Shown in pieces: positions 20,037-29,912 of a stretch of DNA of 64,000 nucleotides (its first letter is position 1; every line of letters starts with the position of its first letter). Position numbers and translations under genes: made by a program. The stretch covers positions 124,001 to 188,000 of the forward strand of contig WHSZ01000002.1 of NCBI GenBank assembly GCA_009379845.1, written 5' to 3'. The notes under the pieces are model-generated. The model searched no databases. It was given only the letters and a program-made list of their open reading frames with translations, and was not told the DNA's origin. The stretch comes from Pseudonocardiaceae bacterium. Lineage in GTDB: Bacteria > Actinomycetota > Actinomycetes > Mycobacteriales > Pseudonocardiaceae.

Positions 20037-20125
20037 TACCGCGTTTAGCGGGCTAACCGCGGTACTTGTGCGCGCTAACTACCGCGTTTCGCGGGCTAAC
20101 CGCGGTAATAGGTCACCCACATGCG
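20037..20125 (+). repeat. 89-bp double-hairpin element, copy 1
   Basis: Two 28-bp palindromic units (20037-20064 and 20080-20107), each TACCGCG plus a TTAGC/GCTAA-type core closing with CGCGGTA, separated by 15 bp, followed at a fixed 5-bp offset by CACCCACATGCG. The second copy (29082-29170) has the same 43-bp spacing and 3' tail. It lies between the XPB gene and the IclR gene. Confidence 0.85.
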
Positions 20126-20202
20126 GGCCCATTCACGCCGACGCGGCCGTAGGTACGATGTGCACGATACGCACGAACGCGCGACAGGAGGGCACCGAGG
20201 CG

Positions 20203-21003
20203 ATGACGGACGCAGCGACCGGCGGGCGGGACACCTACGGTCCGCACTTCGTGCAGTCCGTCGCCCGCGCGCTCGCGGTGTTGCGCGCGTTCAGCGCCGA
20301 GCGGCCGTCGCTCACGCTCAGCGAAGCCTCCCGCGCCACCGGGCTGGATCGAGCGACCGTCCGCCGGCTGCTGCTCACCCTCTCCGACCTCGGCTACGTG
20401 CGCAGCAACGGCCGCGCCTTCCACCTCACGCCGCGCACCCTCGAACTCGGCTACGCGTACCTGTCCAGCCTCAGCCTGCCGGATATCGCACGCCCGCACC
20501 TGCAACGGCTGGCCGGCACCCTGAACGAGACGGCCGCGCTGACCGTGCTGGACGGCGATGACATCGTCTACCTGGCGCTGGTGCCGAGCTCAAGGCTGAC
20601 CGCCGTGAACATCAGCATCGGCACCCGGTTCAAGGCGTACGCGACCTCGATGGGACGGGTACTGCTCGCCGGGCTGCCGGCCGCGGAACTGAACGCCTAC
20701 CTGGACCGCATCGATCTCCAGCCGAAGACCGAGCGAACGCTTCGCACCCCGGAACAGCTGCGCGCGGAACTCGACGAGGTGCGGGCGCGCGGCTGGGCGC
20801 TGGTGGATCGAGAGCTGGAGGACGGCCTGCGCGGCGCGGCGGTCCCGGTGCGCAGTCGCGGCGGCGCGGTCATCGCGGCCGTGAACGTCTCGGTACACGC
20901 CGACCGCACCACGCCGGATTTCGTGGAGCGGGAATACCTGCCGGAGATCCTGCGCACCGTCCAGCTGATCGAAGCGGACCTCGCAGGCAGCACCATCGGC
21001 TAG
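20203..21003 (+). CDS. IclR family transcriptional regulator (PcaR/PobR-like)
   Basis: A 266-residue regulator with an N-terminal winged helix (QSVARALAVLRAFSAERPSLTLSEASRATG) and a C-terminal ligand-binding domain (YATSMGRVLLAGLPAAELNAYL; RELEDGLRGAAVPVRSRGG). The RGWALVDRELEDG region is typical of the PcaR/PobR branch, which controls aromatic acid catabolism. No such genes lie nearby, so the target is unknown. ATG 20203 has an upstream AGGAGGG; a TACGAT hexamer at 20155-20160 may be the -10 box. The 89-bp double hairpin lies just upstream and might act on it. Confidence 0.9.
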   Translation: MTDAATGGRDTYGPHFVQSVARALAVLRAFSAERPSLTLSEASRATGLDRATVRRLLLTLSDLGYVRSNGRAFHLTPRTLELGYAYLSSLSLPDIARPHLQRLAGTLNETAALTVLDGDDIVYLALVPSSRLTAVNISIGTRFKAYATSMGRVLLAGLPAAELNAYLDRIDLQPKTERTLRTPEQLRAELDEVRARGWALVDRELEDGLRGAAVPVRSRGGAVIAAVNVSVHADRTTPDFVEREYLPEILRTVQLIEADLAGSTIG

Positions 21004-21023
21004 CCACGAGGAACCGGACCGCG

Positions 21024-21878
21024 TTATGTCGGCCTAGCACGCGCGAGGTCGGCGAGCACCGCGTCGGTGAACGGTGGCCAGGCTTGCTTGGCCCAGTCGC
21101 CGAAATCGCGATCGGCAAGCGCGATGCACGCCGCGGCCGCGACCGGGTCTACCCAGAGGAAGGTGCCCGACTGTCCAAAGTGGCCGAACGTCTCGGGCGA
21201 GCTGTTCGCGCCGGTCCAGTGTGGACTCTTGTGGCCCCGGATCTCGAAGCCAAGCCCCCAGTCGCACGGCCGCTGCATGCCGAAGCCGGGCACCACGCCG
21301 TCCAGTCCAGAGAACTCGACGGTGCGGGCCTCTGCGAGGGTTCGCTCGTCGATCAGCCGCGGCGCCTGCAGTTCGGCCGCGAACGGCACCAGGTCGCCGC
21401 AGGTGGATACCGCTCCGGCGCCGGCCGAACCGACCAGCTGGGTGGCGGACATGCCGAGCGGGCCGAACACCGCCTCGTCGAGGTACTTGTCGAACGGGAT
21501 GCCGGAGGACCGGTGCACCTCCTCGGCGAGCACCTCGAATCCCGCGCTCGAGTAGATCCGCCTGCTGCCCGGTTGGGCTTGCACCTTGTGCTCCTCGAAC
21601 GCGAGCCCCGAGCTGTGCGCGATCAGATGCCGGACGGTGGAGCCTTCGGGGCCCGCCGGCTGATCCCAGTCCAGCGCGCCTTCCTCGACCGCGATCAGCA
21701 CCCCGTACGCGCTGAGCAGCTTGGTCACCGAGGCGAGTTGGAACGGCCGGTCCATCGGTCCGTAGCTACCCAGCGGCCGGCCGCTCGCGTCCACCACCGC
21801 CACCGCCACGTTGTCTACCGGCCACTGGGCTACCGCGCGCAGACTGTCCATGTCCAGAGACGGTACGAGACGCGCCAT
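21024..21878 (-). CDS. Serine hydrolase of the beta-lactamase/transpeptidase-like family
   Basis: A 284-residue class C-type serine hydrolase without a signal peptide. The catalytic S-x-x-K is ASVTKLLSAYG near residue 50; YSSAGFEVLAEEV holds the Tyr motif, and HFGQSGTFLW replaces the KTG-like box. Family members range from esterases to D-aminopeptidases, so substrate is open. It starts seven bases from the divergent menC start, an unusually tight arrangement; ATG 21851 is a shorter alternative. It may be a cytoplasmic esterase. Confidence 0.85.
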   Translation of the reverse strand: MARLVPSLDMDSLRAVAQWPVDNVAVAVVDASGRPLGSYGPMDRPFQLASVTKLLSAYGVLIAVEEGALDWDQPAGPEGSTVRHLIAHSSGLAFEEHKVQAQPGSRRIYSSAGFEVLAEEVHRSSGIPFDKYLDEAVFGPLGMSATQLVGSAGAGAVSTCGDLVPFAAELQAPRLIDERTLAEARTVEFSGLDGVVPGFGMQRPCDWGLGFEIRGHKSPHWTGANSSPETFGHFGQSGTFLWVDPVAAAACIALADRDFGDWAKQAWPPFTDAVLADLARARPT

Positions 21879-21884
21879 GACAGC

Positions 21885-22865
21885 ATGCGGGGTGTGTCGG
21901 GTCGCCAGGTGTACGCCATCGGGATGCGCACACGGTTCCGAGGAATCACTGTGCGTCAAGGAGTTCTGCTGCGCGGCGCGGTCGGCTGGGGCGAGTTCTG
22001 CCCGTTTCCGGACTACTCGGACGTGGAGTGCGTGCCGTGGCTTGCCTGCGCACTCGAGTCGGCTTCGGCCGGCTGGCCGGCGGCGGTGCGCGATCAGGTG
22101 CCGGTGAACTGCACGGTGCCGGTGGTCGAACCGTCCCAGGCTCATCGGCTCGTGGCGACCTCCGGCTGCGGCACCGCGAAGGTGAAGGTCGCCGACCCTG
22201 GCACTTCTCTCGCGGACGACTGCGAGCGGGTGGCCGCCGTGCGCGACGCCCTCGGCCCGGCTGGGAAGCTGCGCGTTGACGCGAACGGCGCCTGGGATGT
22301 GGACGGCGCCGTGGCCGCCATCGGCGAGCTGGCAAGGGCCGCGGGTGAGCTCGAGTACGTCGAGCAGCCGTGCGCCTCGGTTGATGAGCTGGCTGCCGTG
22401 CGGCGCAGGGTTGAGGTGCCGATCGCGGCGGACGAGTCGATCCGGCGGGCCGAGGACCCCCTGCGGGTCGCCGTCGCAGGCGCCGCGGATGTGGCGGTGC
22501 TGAAGGCCGCCCCGCTCGGCGGGGTGCGCCGCGCGCTGCGGGTAGCGGAGGCGTGCGGGTTGCCGTGCGTGGTTTCCTCGGCGGTGGAGACCAGCGTGGG
22601 GCTGGCAGCGGAGCTGGCGCTGGCCGGCGCCCTTCCGTCCCTCGACCACGCCTGCGGGCTGGGCACGCTTTCCCTGTTGCGCGACGATGTCGTCACGAAC
22701 TCATCGACCCCTGTGAATGGCGCGTTGCCGGTGCCTGCCGGGCCACCCGAGCCCGACCCCGCGCGGCTGGCCGGTGTGCGGGCGGATGACGACAGCACCG
22801 CGTGGTGGCTGGCTCGGTTGACCCGCGTCCAGGCCGCGATGGATTCCGGGTTGACTCAGGGATGA
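21885..22865 (+). CDS. menC: o-Succinylbenzoate synthase MenC
   Basis: A 326-residue enolase-superfamily enzyme that dehydrates SHCHC to o-succinylbenzoate in menaquinone synthesis. Visible features: VYAIGMRTRFRGITVRQGVL, GWGEFCPF, catalytic Lys pair in GTAKVKVAD, metal ligands in KLRVDANGAWD, EYVEQPC and IAADESIRR, and the second Lys in VAVLKAAPLGG. ATG 21885 gives the fullest N-terminus; GTG 21909 and ATG 21924 are alternatives that would leave room for divergent promoters. No other menaquinone gene is in the window. Confidence 0.92.
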   Translation: MRGVSGRQVYAIGMRTRFRGITVRQGVLLRGAVGWGEFCPFPDYSDVECVPWLACALESASAGWPAAVRDQVPVNCTVPVVEPSQAHRLVATSGCGTAKVKVADPGTSLADDCERVAAVRDALGPAGKLRVDANGAWDVDGAVAAIGELARAAGELEYVEQPCASVDELAAVRRRVEVPIAADESIRRAEDPLRVAVAGAADVAVLKAAPLGGVRRALRVAEACGLPCVVSSAVETSVGLAAELALAGALPSLDHACGLGTLSLLRDDVVTNSSTPVNGALPVPAGPPEPDPARLAGVRADDDSTAWWLARLTRVQAAMDSGLTQG

Positions 22866-22906
22866 GCCCGGATGTCACCCGGCTCGCGCTCAGGCAAGCT
22901 GGAAGC

Positions 22907-23125
22907 ATGTCCGACAACATCCTTTCCCAGGACGGCGTGAAGAAGCTGCGCCGCAGCCGCAACGACAAGATGGTCGCCGGGGTGTGTGGCGGCGTGGCGA
23001 AAATGATCGGGGTGGACGCGGCGCTGCTGCGCATCATCCTGGTTGCCGCGACGCTACTCGGCTTCGGAACCGGCGCCGTGATCTACATCGCCTGCTGGAT
23101 CCTGATGCCCGAAGAGGACGCCTGA
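22907..23125 (+). CDS. PspC domain membrane protein
   Basis: A 72-residue protein consisting of one PspC domain: KKLRRSRNDKMVAGVCGGVAKM, then one transmembrane segment (IILVAATLLGFGTGAVIYIACWILMP split by a short kink) and an acidic tail. PspC proteins sense or buffer membrane stress. It stands alone after menC, with 41 bp between. ATG 22907 follows GGAAG. Confidence 0.88.
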   Translation: MSDNILSQDGVKKLRRSRNDKMVAGVCGGVAKMIGVDAALLRIILVAATLLGFGTGAVIYIACWILMPEEDA

Positions 23126-23193
23126 CCTGCCCGTGCGTACTTCGCGGAGTCACAGCGCGCCGTAGGGCACCACCCTTCCAGGCGCACAGCAAA

Positions 23194-23226
23194 GGGCCCG
23201 GCCCCTCGCGAAGAGGAGCCGGGCCC
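23194..23226. terminator. Strong hairpin terminator between pspC-like gene and groEL
   Basis: GGGCCCGGC...CCTC and GAGG...GCCGGGCCC form a long GC stem with a GCGAA loop. It lies at the 3' end of groEL (minus strand) and downstream of the PspC gene (plus strand), so it can act for both. Confidence 0.75.
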
Positions 23227-23249
23227 AGGGTGCTCGGAACGGCGTGAAC

Positions 23250-24998
<1,749 letters not shown>

Positions 24999-25041
24999 TC
25001 ACCGTCCCGACCTTTCGAGATGGATGCGATTTTCGCCCCAT

Positions 25042-25068
25042 CTAGCACTCGCATACGCCGAGTGCCAA
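25042..25068. promoter_or_regulatory. CIRCE operator 1 (HrcA site) upstream of groEL
   Basis: CTAGCACTC, nine bases, GAGTGCCAA: near match to the CIRCE consensus TTAGCACTC-N9-GAGTGCTAA with correct spacing. It lies about 155-180 bp before the groEL start. Confidence 0.9.
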
Positions 25069-25076
25069 TGCCGTGT

Positions 25077-25102
25077 TTAGCACTCGGCGCCCGCGAGTGC
25101 AA
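25077..25102. promoter_or_regulatory. CIRCE operator 2 (HrcA site) upstream of groEL
   Basis: TTAGCACTC, nine bases, GAGTGCAA. Second CIRCE copy, eight bp beyond the first and only 10 bp from the kinase stop codon. Paired CIRCE sites are known ahead of actinobacterial groEL2 genes. Confidence 0.92.
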
Positions 25103-25112
25103 GCTGGCCTGG

Positions 25113-26585
25113 TCAGCGCGGCGGGCTGGCCGGAGCCTCCACGGCGAGCGCCGGCCGGTGCGGTGGCACCGCGGCGCCGTTGCTCTTCTCGTCGCCGAAC
25201 AACAAGGTGGCCGCCGTGACGATCACGACGAGCGCGAGCAGCCCGATCAGGATCGCGATGAGCCAGCGGCGCGCGTTGGACGGTTGCTTGGTGAACGCGC
25301 TGGCCCTTGGCGGTTCCGGCGGACGCAGCCGAACGGGGCCCTCGCCTGGCTGCTGCGCCGGCTGCTGTGCCGGCTGGCCCTGTTGCGTCGGCTGGCCCTG
25401 TTGCGCCGGCTGATGTGCCGGGCCGGGGCGCTGGACCGGCTGCGGCCCGCTGGGGAAGCCGGTGGGTTGCTGGGGGTGTGCGCCGGGACCGGCAGGCGGT
25501 GGTTGCGGCTGGCCCGAACCACCGGGTGGTGTGCCGGGCTGTCCCGGTTGCCCTGGCATGCTCGGGTGTCCCGGCTGGCCAGGTTGCCCTGGCTGTGCCT
25601 GTTGTCCTGGCGGCCCCGGCTGGGATTGCTGGCGTGCCGATCCTGGCCGCGCGGGCTGGGCTGGCTGGGCTGGCTGGCCTGGCCGCGCCGGCTGACCCGG
25701 TGCCACCGGCAACGGCCCGGACTGCGGCGACTGGCCGTCCGCGGACGGCGCGGCGACGTCAGCCAGCGCCGAGCGCGCGGATCTGATCAACTCGCGGCAG
25801 TTCGGGTAGCGCCCGCCCGGGTTCTTCGCCATCCCGGTGCGGATCACGTCGTCGATCGCGGACGGCACCTCGACGATCCGCGCGACCGAAGGCGGATCCG
25901 CGTTCAGATGTCCCTTGATGACCTCGGGCACGTCACCCTGAAACGGCGGACGCCCCGTCAGGCAGGCGAACAGCACGCAGCCGAGCGAGTAGGCGTCGGC
26001 GCGGCCGTCAACGGGCTCGCCACGCAGGTGCTCCGGCGCGGCGTAGGTCGGCGAGCCGAGGAAGTCCCCGGTGCGCGTGCGGTGGCCGGTCGCCCCGCGC
26101 CTTGTCAGTCCGAAGTCCGCGAGATAGATGTGCTCGTTGGTGGATTCTCGGCTGGTCACAAGCACATTCGCCGGCTTGAGATCGAGGTGCACGAGACCGC
26201 GATCGTGCAACGTGTCCAGTGCCTCGGCCACCTGGCCGAGCAGCGCGAGCGCGCGCTCGGGCGTGATCGGACCCCCGGAGATCAAGCTGGCCAGATCGGA
26301 GCCGTCCACCAGCCGCATCGCGATGTACAGCATCCCGTCGGCCTCGCCGAAGTCGTAAAGCGGCACGACGTTCGGGTGATCAATGGCCGACGTATTGCGC
26401 GCCTCGTCGACGAATCGCTCGCGGAATTCCGCGTCCGCGCCGAGGTGCTCGCCGATGACCTTCAGCGCCACCTTGCGTCCGAGCCGAACGTCGGTGGCCT
26501 TGTACATCACGCTCATGCCGCCTCGGCCGAGCACACCGTCGATGCGGTAGTGGCCAATTCGGCGCCCGGTGAGGTCCTCCGACAC
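25113..26585 (-). CDS. Membrane Ser/Thr protein kinase with long Pro/Gln/Gly linker
   Basis: A 490-residue Hanks-type kinase. Kinase domain about 10-270: LGRGGMSVMYKA, ATP-binding Lys in KVALKVIG, catalytic loop LVHLDLKPANVL (Asp kept, HRD Arg replaced by Leu), DFG (LADFGLTR) and APE (YAAPEHLRG). Residues about 290-430 are a Pro-Gln-Gly repeat linker (PGQPGQPGHP). One transmembrane segment (WLIAILIGLLALVVIVTAATLLFG) leaves only about 28 residues outside, too short for PASTA sensors. Loss of the HRD Arg suggests it does not need classical activation-loop phosphorylation. GTG 26585 chosen. It lies upstream of groEL on the same strand. Confidence 0.93.
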   Translation of the reverse strand: MSEDLTGRRIGHYRIDGVLGRGGMSVMYKATDVRLGRKVALKVIGEHLGADAEFRERFVDEARNTSAIDHPNVVPLYDFGEADGMLYIAMRLVDGSDLASLISGGPITPERALALLGQVAEALDTLHDRGLVHLDLKPANVLVTSRESTNEHIYLADFGLTRRGATGHRTRTGDFLGSPTYAAPEHLRGEPVDGRADAYSLGCVLFACLTGRPPFQGDVPEVIKGHLNADPPSVARIVEVPSAIDDVIRTGMAKNPGGRYPNCRELIRSARSALADVAAPSADGQSPQSGPLPVAPGQPARPGQPAQPAQPARPGSARQQSQPGPPGQQAQPGQPGQPGHPSMPGQPGQPGTPPGGSGQPQPPPAGPGAHPQQPTGFPSGPQPVQRPGPAHQPAQQGQPTQQGQPAQQPAQQPGEGPVRLRPPEPPRASAFTKQPSNARRWLIAILIGLLALVVIVTAATLLFGDEKSNGAAVPPHRPALAVEAPASPPR

Positions 26586-26705
26586 GCAGCGCAGCCTAAC
26601 GGTCGCTGTCTATCGCGGCTGGGGCCCCGCCTGGAAATTCCGATGGCCCGAACCGCCGCGTACGCTCGCGACGAACCGGGCCATCGGGTCGAACCGGTAC
26701 CGTAA

Positions 26706-26909
26706 TCAGACCTTGCGGACGTCTGCCGCCTGGCTCCGGCCATCACGACCGGCCTGAACCTCGAATTCCACCCGGTCTCCCTCGGTAAGAGTCCGGAAAC
26801 CGTCCATTTGAATTGCCGAGTAGTGGACGAAAACGTCCGGACCTTCAGGGGATTCGATGAATCCGTAACCCTTTTCCGAGTTGAACCACTTGACCGTGCC
26901 GACAGCCAC
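26706..26909 (-). CDS. Cold-shock domain protein, CspA family
   Basis: A 67-residue single OB-fold protein: [19 protein letters not shown] is RNP-1, [10 protein letters not shown] is RNP-2. It binds single-stranded nucleic acid and acts as an RNA chaperone. GTG 26909 follows AAGGAGG at ideal spacing. An 18-bp perfect palindrome in the leader (26935-26952) may form a temperature-sensitive hairpin. A csp gene also lies near the moaA/rpfA block in M. tuberculosis. Confidence 0.96.
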   Translation of the reverse strand: MAVGTVKWFNSEKGYGFIESPEGPDVFVHYSAIQMDGFRTLTEGDRVEFEVQAGRDGRSQAADVRKV

Positions 26910-26934
26910 GGCGTCCTCCTTGAGATATTGAGCA

Positions 26935-26952
26935 CGGCGCCCCGGGGCGCCG
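26935..26952. promoter_or_regulatory. 18-bp perfect GC palindrome in the csp leader
   Basis: CGGCGCCCCGGGGCGCCG is its own reverse complement and begins 26 bases upstream of the cold-shock gene start on its transcript side. It could be a hairpin affecting the leader, an operator, or a terminator for upstream transcription. Confidence 0.4.
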
Positions 26953-27068
26953 CTTGAAGCATCGGCAACGCTACCGGAACTCCTTGCGACAGACACCATT
27001 CTCGGTAGCGGCTTTTCGGGTGGCGCACGGATCACACGGCACGTGCCGAGTTGGGCGGCCGCGCCGGC

Positions 27069-27662
27069 TCAGGGCGCGCGGGTGCGAAGCAGCACCTGTG
27101 CTGGCCCCGCGAAGTCCACGGCGAGCCCCTCGCCGGTGCGCAACGACTGGGGCGCGGACTGATCGATGGCCCGCAGCCGGCACTGCACGCCGTCCGGGTA
27201 GGCCAGCAGGTAGCCGGGGGACACGGTGATCAGCTCTCCCTGCTCGAGGGACAGCAGGTCAGCCGCGCCGGAGCAGGCGAGCACCATCGAACCGCGCCCG
27301 CTCCAATGCTCGAGGAAGCCCGCTTCCGCGCCGAACAGGGAATGGAAACCCTGCCACTGCGGATCGAACCGGACGCCCTTGGTGAGAGCCAGCACGCTGT
27401 CCCGCGCAAGGCACCAGCCGGTGTTCCCGTCCAGTTCGATCGGGTACACGTCGCCGGGGACATGCGAGGCGACATCGACCCAGCCGCCCGTGTTGGGCGC
27501 GGTGAGCACGGCCGAGCCATTCGCCCGCTTGCCGGAGGTCTCCACCGCGACGCCGTAGCTACTGGCCATCATGGATCCGTTGTCGACCCGCACCGCCTCG
27601 CCCGGGCTCAGCAGCAGTCGCACAACGCCGAACGCCGGCCCATGGCGGGTGTGGACCTGCAC
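27069..27662 (-). CDS. AIM24 family protein
   Basis: A 197-residue beta-rich protein of the AIM24/TIGR00266 type. Family features: an N-terminal VQVHTRHGPAFGVVRLLLSPGEAVRVDNGSMMASS and repeated short beta-strand units around LTKGVRFDPQWQGFHSLFG and ACSGAADLLSLEQGE. GTG 27662 has GGGAGGAG just upstream; the longer reading to 27719 does not fit. No biochemical role is established in bacteria. It lies between csp and the divergent moeA. Confidence 0.85.
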   Translation of the reverse strand: MQVHTRHGPAFGVVRLLLSPGEAVRVDNGSMMASSYGVAVETSGKRANGSAVLTAPNTGGWVDVASHVPGDVYPIELDGNTGWCLARDSVLALTKGVRFDPQWQGFHSLFGAEAGFLEHWSGRGSMVLACSGAADLLSLEQGELITVSPGYLLAYPDGVQCRLRAIDQSAPQSLRTGEGLAVDFAGPAQVLLRTRAP

Positions 27663-27789
27663 GCCTCTCCTCCCGTTTCCTGGCCTGTTCGGCGCCGGAT
27701 CGTCAGCGAAGTGTGACATGCGCAGGCGCGGGTGGTGCGCGTCACACCCGAATAGTGTCCTCGCTTGCTACCGGAGGCAGGATGCACAC

Positions 27790-29010
27790 GTGCCATCCGA
27801 ACCGCTCACTGTGAACCAGCATCGCGCGGCCGTCGCCGACCTTGTCGGTGCGCAGCCCCCCGTCACGTACCAGCTCGCGGACTGCCGCGGGCTGGTGCTC
27901 GCCGCCGACGTGGCAGCGCCGGTGTCATTGCCGCCGTTCGACAACGCGGCGATGGACGGATACGCGGTGCGTTCCGTGGACATCGCCGAGGCAAGCGCCG
28001 AGCACCCCGTCGAGCTCCCGGTCGCCGAGGACATCCCGGCCGGCCGCACGGACGTGGTTCCGCTGCTGCCGGGGACCGCGCACCGGATCATGACCGGGGC
28101 GCCGCTTCCGCCCGGCGCGGACACCATCGTGCAGGTGGAGCTGACCGACGCCGGCGAGCACCGGGTTCGAGTGCTCGGCTCCGTCCCACCCGGCAAGCAC
28201 CTGCGCCGCACCGGGGAGGACGTGGTGGCCGGTGCGACGGTGCTGACCGACGGGACCGTGCTGGGGCCGGCGCAACTCGGGTTGGCCGCCGCGGTTGGCT
28301 TACCGTCGCTCACCGTGTACCGGCCGCCGAACGTGCTGGTGCTTTCCACGGGGTCGGAGCTGGTCGGGCCGGGAGAACCGCTGCGGCCGGGACAGATCTA
28401 CGAATCGAACTCGGTGATGCTGGCGACGGCGTTGCGGGAGATCGGTTGCCGGGTGGAGGAGCTGCGGTTCGTCCCTGACGACGTCGCCGCGTTCCACGCC
28501 GCGCTCGAACCCCGGATCTCCGAGGTCGATCTGCTTGTGACCTCGGGCGGGGTGAGCGCGGGGGCGTACGAGGTGGTCAAGGACGCGTTGAGCGGTCAGG
28601 GCGTGGAGTTCACCCGGGTAGCCGTGCAGCCAGGCGGTCCGCAGGGCTGCGGGCGGTATCGGGGCGTACCGGTCGTGACGCTGCCTGGCAACCCGGTCAG
28701 CTCGCTGATCTCCGTCGAGCTGTACCTGCGGCCGGCGTTGCTCGCCGCGATGGGGCATCGGGTGGTTGACCGGCGGAAGGTGCGCGCCACGCTCACCAGC
28801 GAGCTGGATTCGCCCACCGGCAAGGAGCAGTATCGCCGGGGGGTGTACCGCCCGCGGTTCGGCGAGGTCTCCGGCGAGGTCGGGCCGAGCGGGGGCCCCG
28901 GCTCGCACCTGCTCGCGTCGTTTGCGGCGGCCAACTGCCTGATCGTGATCGACGCGGAAACCGCGCACCTGCCGGAAGGCGCCGAGGTGGACGTCCTGCT
29001 GTTCGACTGA
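27790..29010 (+). CDS. moeA: Molybdopterin molybdenumtransferase MoeA
   Basis: A 406-residue enzyme that inserts molybdate into adenylated molybdopterin. Signatures: PPFDNAAMDGYAVR, PGTAHRIMTGAPLPPGADTIVQVE, STGSELVGPGEPLRPGQIYESNS, LVTSGGVSAGAYEVVKDAL and VTLPGNPVSS. GTG 27790 is used, with GGAGG at 27773. This copy sits upstream of psd and pssA, the position of moeA2 in M. tuberculosis. With modABC, moaA, moaD and moaBE it gives most of the molybdenum cofactor pathway. Confidence 0.95.
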   Translation: MPSEPLTVNQHRAAVADLVGAQPPVTYQLADCRGLVLAADVAAPVSLPPFDNAAMDGYAVRSVDIAEASAEHPVELPVAEDIPAGRTDVVPLLPGTAHRIMTGAPLPPGADTIVQVELTDAGEHRVRVLGSVPPGKHLRRTGEDVVAGATVLTDGTVLGPAQLGLAAAVGLPSLTVYRPPNVLVLSTGSELVGPGEPLRPGQIYESNSVMLATALREIGCRVEELRFVPDDVAAFHAALEPRISEVDLLVTSGGVSAGAYEVVKDALSGQGVEFTRVAVQPGGPQGCGRYRGVPVVTLPGNPVSSLISVELYLRPALLAAMGHRVVDRRKVRATLTSELDSPTGKEQYRRGVYRPRFGEVSGEVGPSGGPGSHLLASFAAANCLIVIDAETAHLPEGAEVDVLLFD

Positions 29011-29081
29011 CCCACCCCCGCGGCACCCCTGCGACGGTGCGTGGCCGTCGAGTACGGGTGGCCCCGGCGAGTACCGGCAAT

Positions 29082-29170
29082 TACCGCGGTTAGCGGGCTA
29101 AACGCGGTAATTGCACACCCTAAATACCGCGGTTAGCGGGCTAAACGCGGTAACTCGTCACCCACATGCG
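29082..29170 (+). repeat. 89-bp double-hairpin element, copy 2
   Basis: Two identical 28-bp units (29082-29109 and 29125-29152), arms TACCGCGGTTAGC and GCTAAACGCGGTA, 15 bp apart, followed by CACCCACATGCG. Same geometry as 20037-20125. It lies downstream of moeA and upstream of the GlsB gene. Confidence 0.85.
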
Positions 29171-29240
29171 TTCCCGCTCGTGTTCAAATGGCCGTTCCGC
29201 TCGTGCTGAAACCGCGGTTCCGCTCGTGCTGAAACGGCGC
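29171..29240 (+). repeat. Three tandem ~23-bp repeats
   Basis: TTCCGCTCGTGCTGAAACCG-like units start at 29171 (one extra C, degenerate), 29195 and 29218. They directly follow copy 2 of the double-hairpin element and precede the GlsB gene by about 80 bp. There are no spacers of CRISPR type. Confidence 0.6.
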
Positions 29241-29317
29241 CGCCGAACCGGGTCGATTGCCAATTCGGGTGCGCCAAGGACGAGCGCTTCGGACATGCGG
29301 GGGCATACCCTGACAAC

Positions 29318-29605
29318 GTGGGACCCTTCAGCTGGATCATTTTCGGCGCGATCGCCGGCTGGGCCGCGAACCTCGTGGTCGGCGGGCGGCACAGGCAACC
29401 GCTGGGCTGCCTGCCAAGCATTCTGGTCGGCGTGCTCGGTGCGGCGCTCGGCGGATTCATCTACAAAATCGCCACCGGCGAGGAGATGACGTTCGACTTC
29501 GACTTCCCCAGCTTCGGTGTGGCGGTGCTGGGCGCGATCGGTCTACTCGCGGTGGTTCGGGGGGTCCGGGGAATCGGAGCGGGCCGGTCACGTAACCGCT
29601 CGTGA
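29318..29605 (+). CDS. GlsB/YeaQ/YmgE family small membrane protein
   Basis: A 95-residue protein with three hydrophobic segments and Gly-rich motifs of the transglycosylase-associated family: WIIFGAIAGWAANLVVGG, LPSILVGVLGAALGGFIY and FGVAVLGAIGLLAVV. Relatives are stress-associated inner membrane proteins; an enzymatic role is not established. TACCCT at 29306-29311 sits six bases before GTG 29318, so the start is probably leaderless. It is preceded by two kinds of repeats. Confidence 0.88.
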   Translation: MGPFSWIIFGAIAGWAANLVVGGRHRQPLGCLPSILVGVLGAALGGFIYKIATGEEMTFDFDFPSFGVAVLGAIGLLAVVRGVRGIGAGRSRNRS

Positions 29606-29708
29606 TCCATTGTTCACCGACTGGCATTGCTTGGTGGGTATCACGGTTCTAAACTGGTTGGCGGAGATCACATTCGTAGACCTCGGCTGGCGTGTGCATC
29701 GTCGGGGG

Positions 29709-29912
29709 ATGCATACGCCAGCGGAGGCTACCCTCGTCCGTCGCGGTGCCGAGCTCGCGTACCGTATGCAGCGCCGTTTGCCGGGCCATTCTGGTACAAC
29801 GCCACTGTTCACCCTGCCGTCGGTGAAGGTGCCATTGGTTAACGTGCCATTGGTTACTGTGCCATTCGTTCATGTACCAGTGCCGCATTGTGGAAGGCGG
29901 ATCGACGACTAA
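29709..29912 (+). CDS. Possible small leader ORF coupled to psd, with pentapeptide repeats
   Basis: A 67-residue reading frame whose TAA stop is followed without gap by the psd ATG (TAAATG). Near its end the DNA carries 15-bp direct repeats (GTGCCATTGGTTAAC-like, about 29829-29873) that read as VKVPLVNVPLVTVPFVHVPV. The start ATG 29709 follows a G-run. I recognise no family. Coupling supports translation; the atypical repeated sequence leaves open that it is a non-coding leader. Confidence 0.35.
   Translation: MHTPAEATLVRRGAELAYRMQRRLPGHSGTTPLFTLPSVKVPLVNVPLVTVPFVHVPVPHCGRRIDD

Noticed and set aside
25310..25720. Separate collagen-like gene in the kinase tail
   Set aside because: The Pro-Gln-Gly stretch is in frame with the kinase and its membrane helix.
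29082..29240. CRISPR array
   Set aside because: Repeats are palindromic pairs and direct tandem units without unique spacers, and no cas genes are near.
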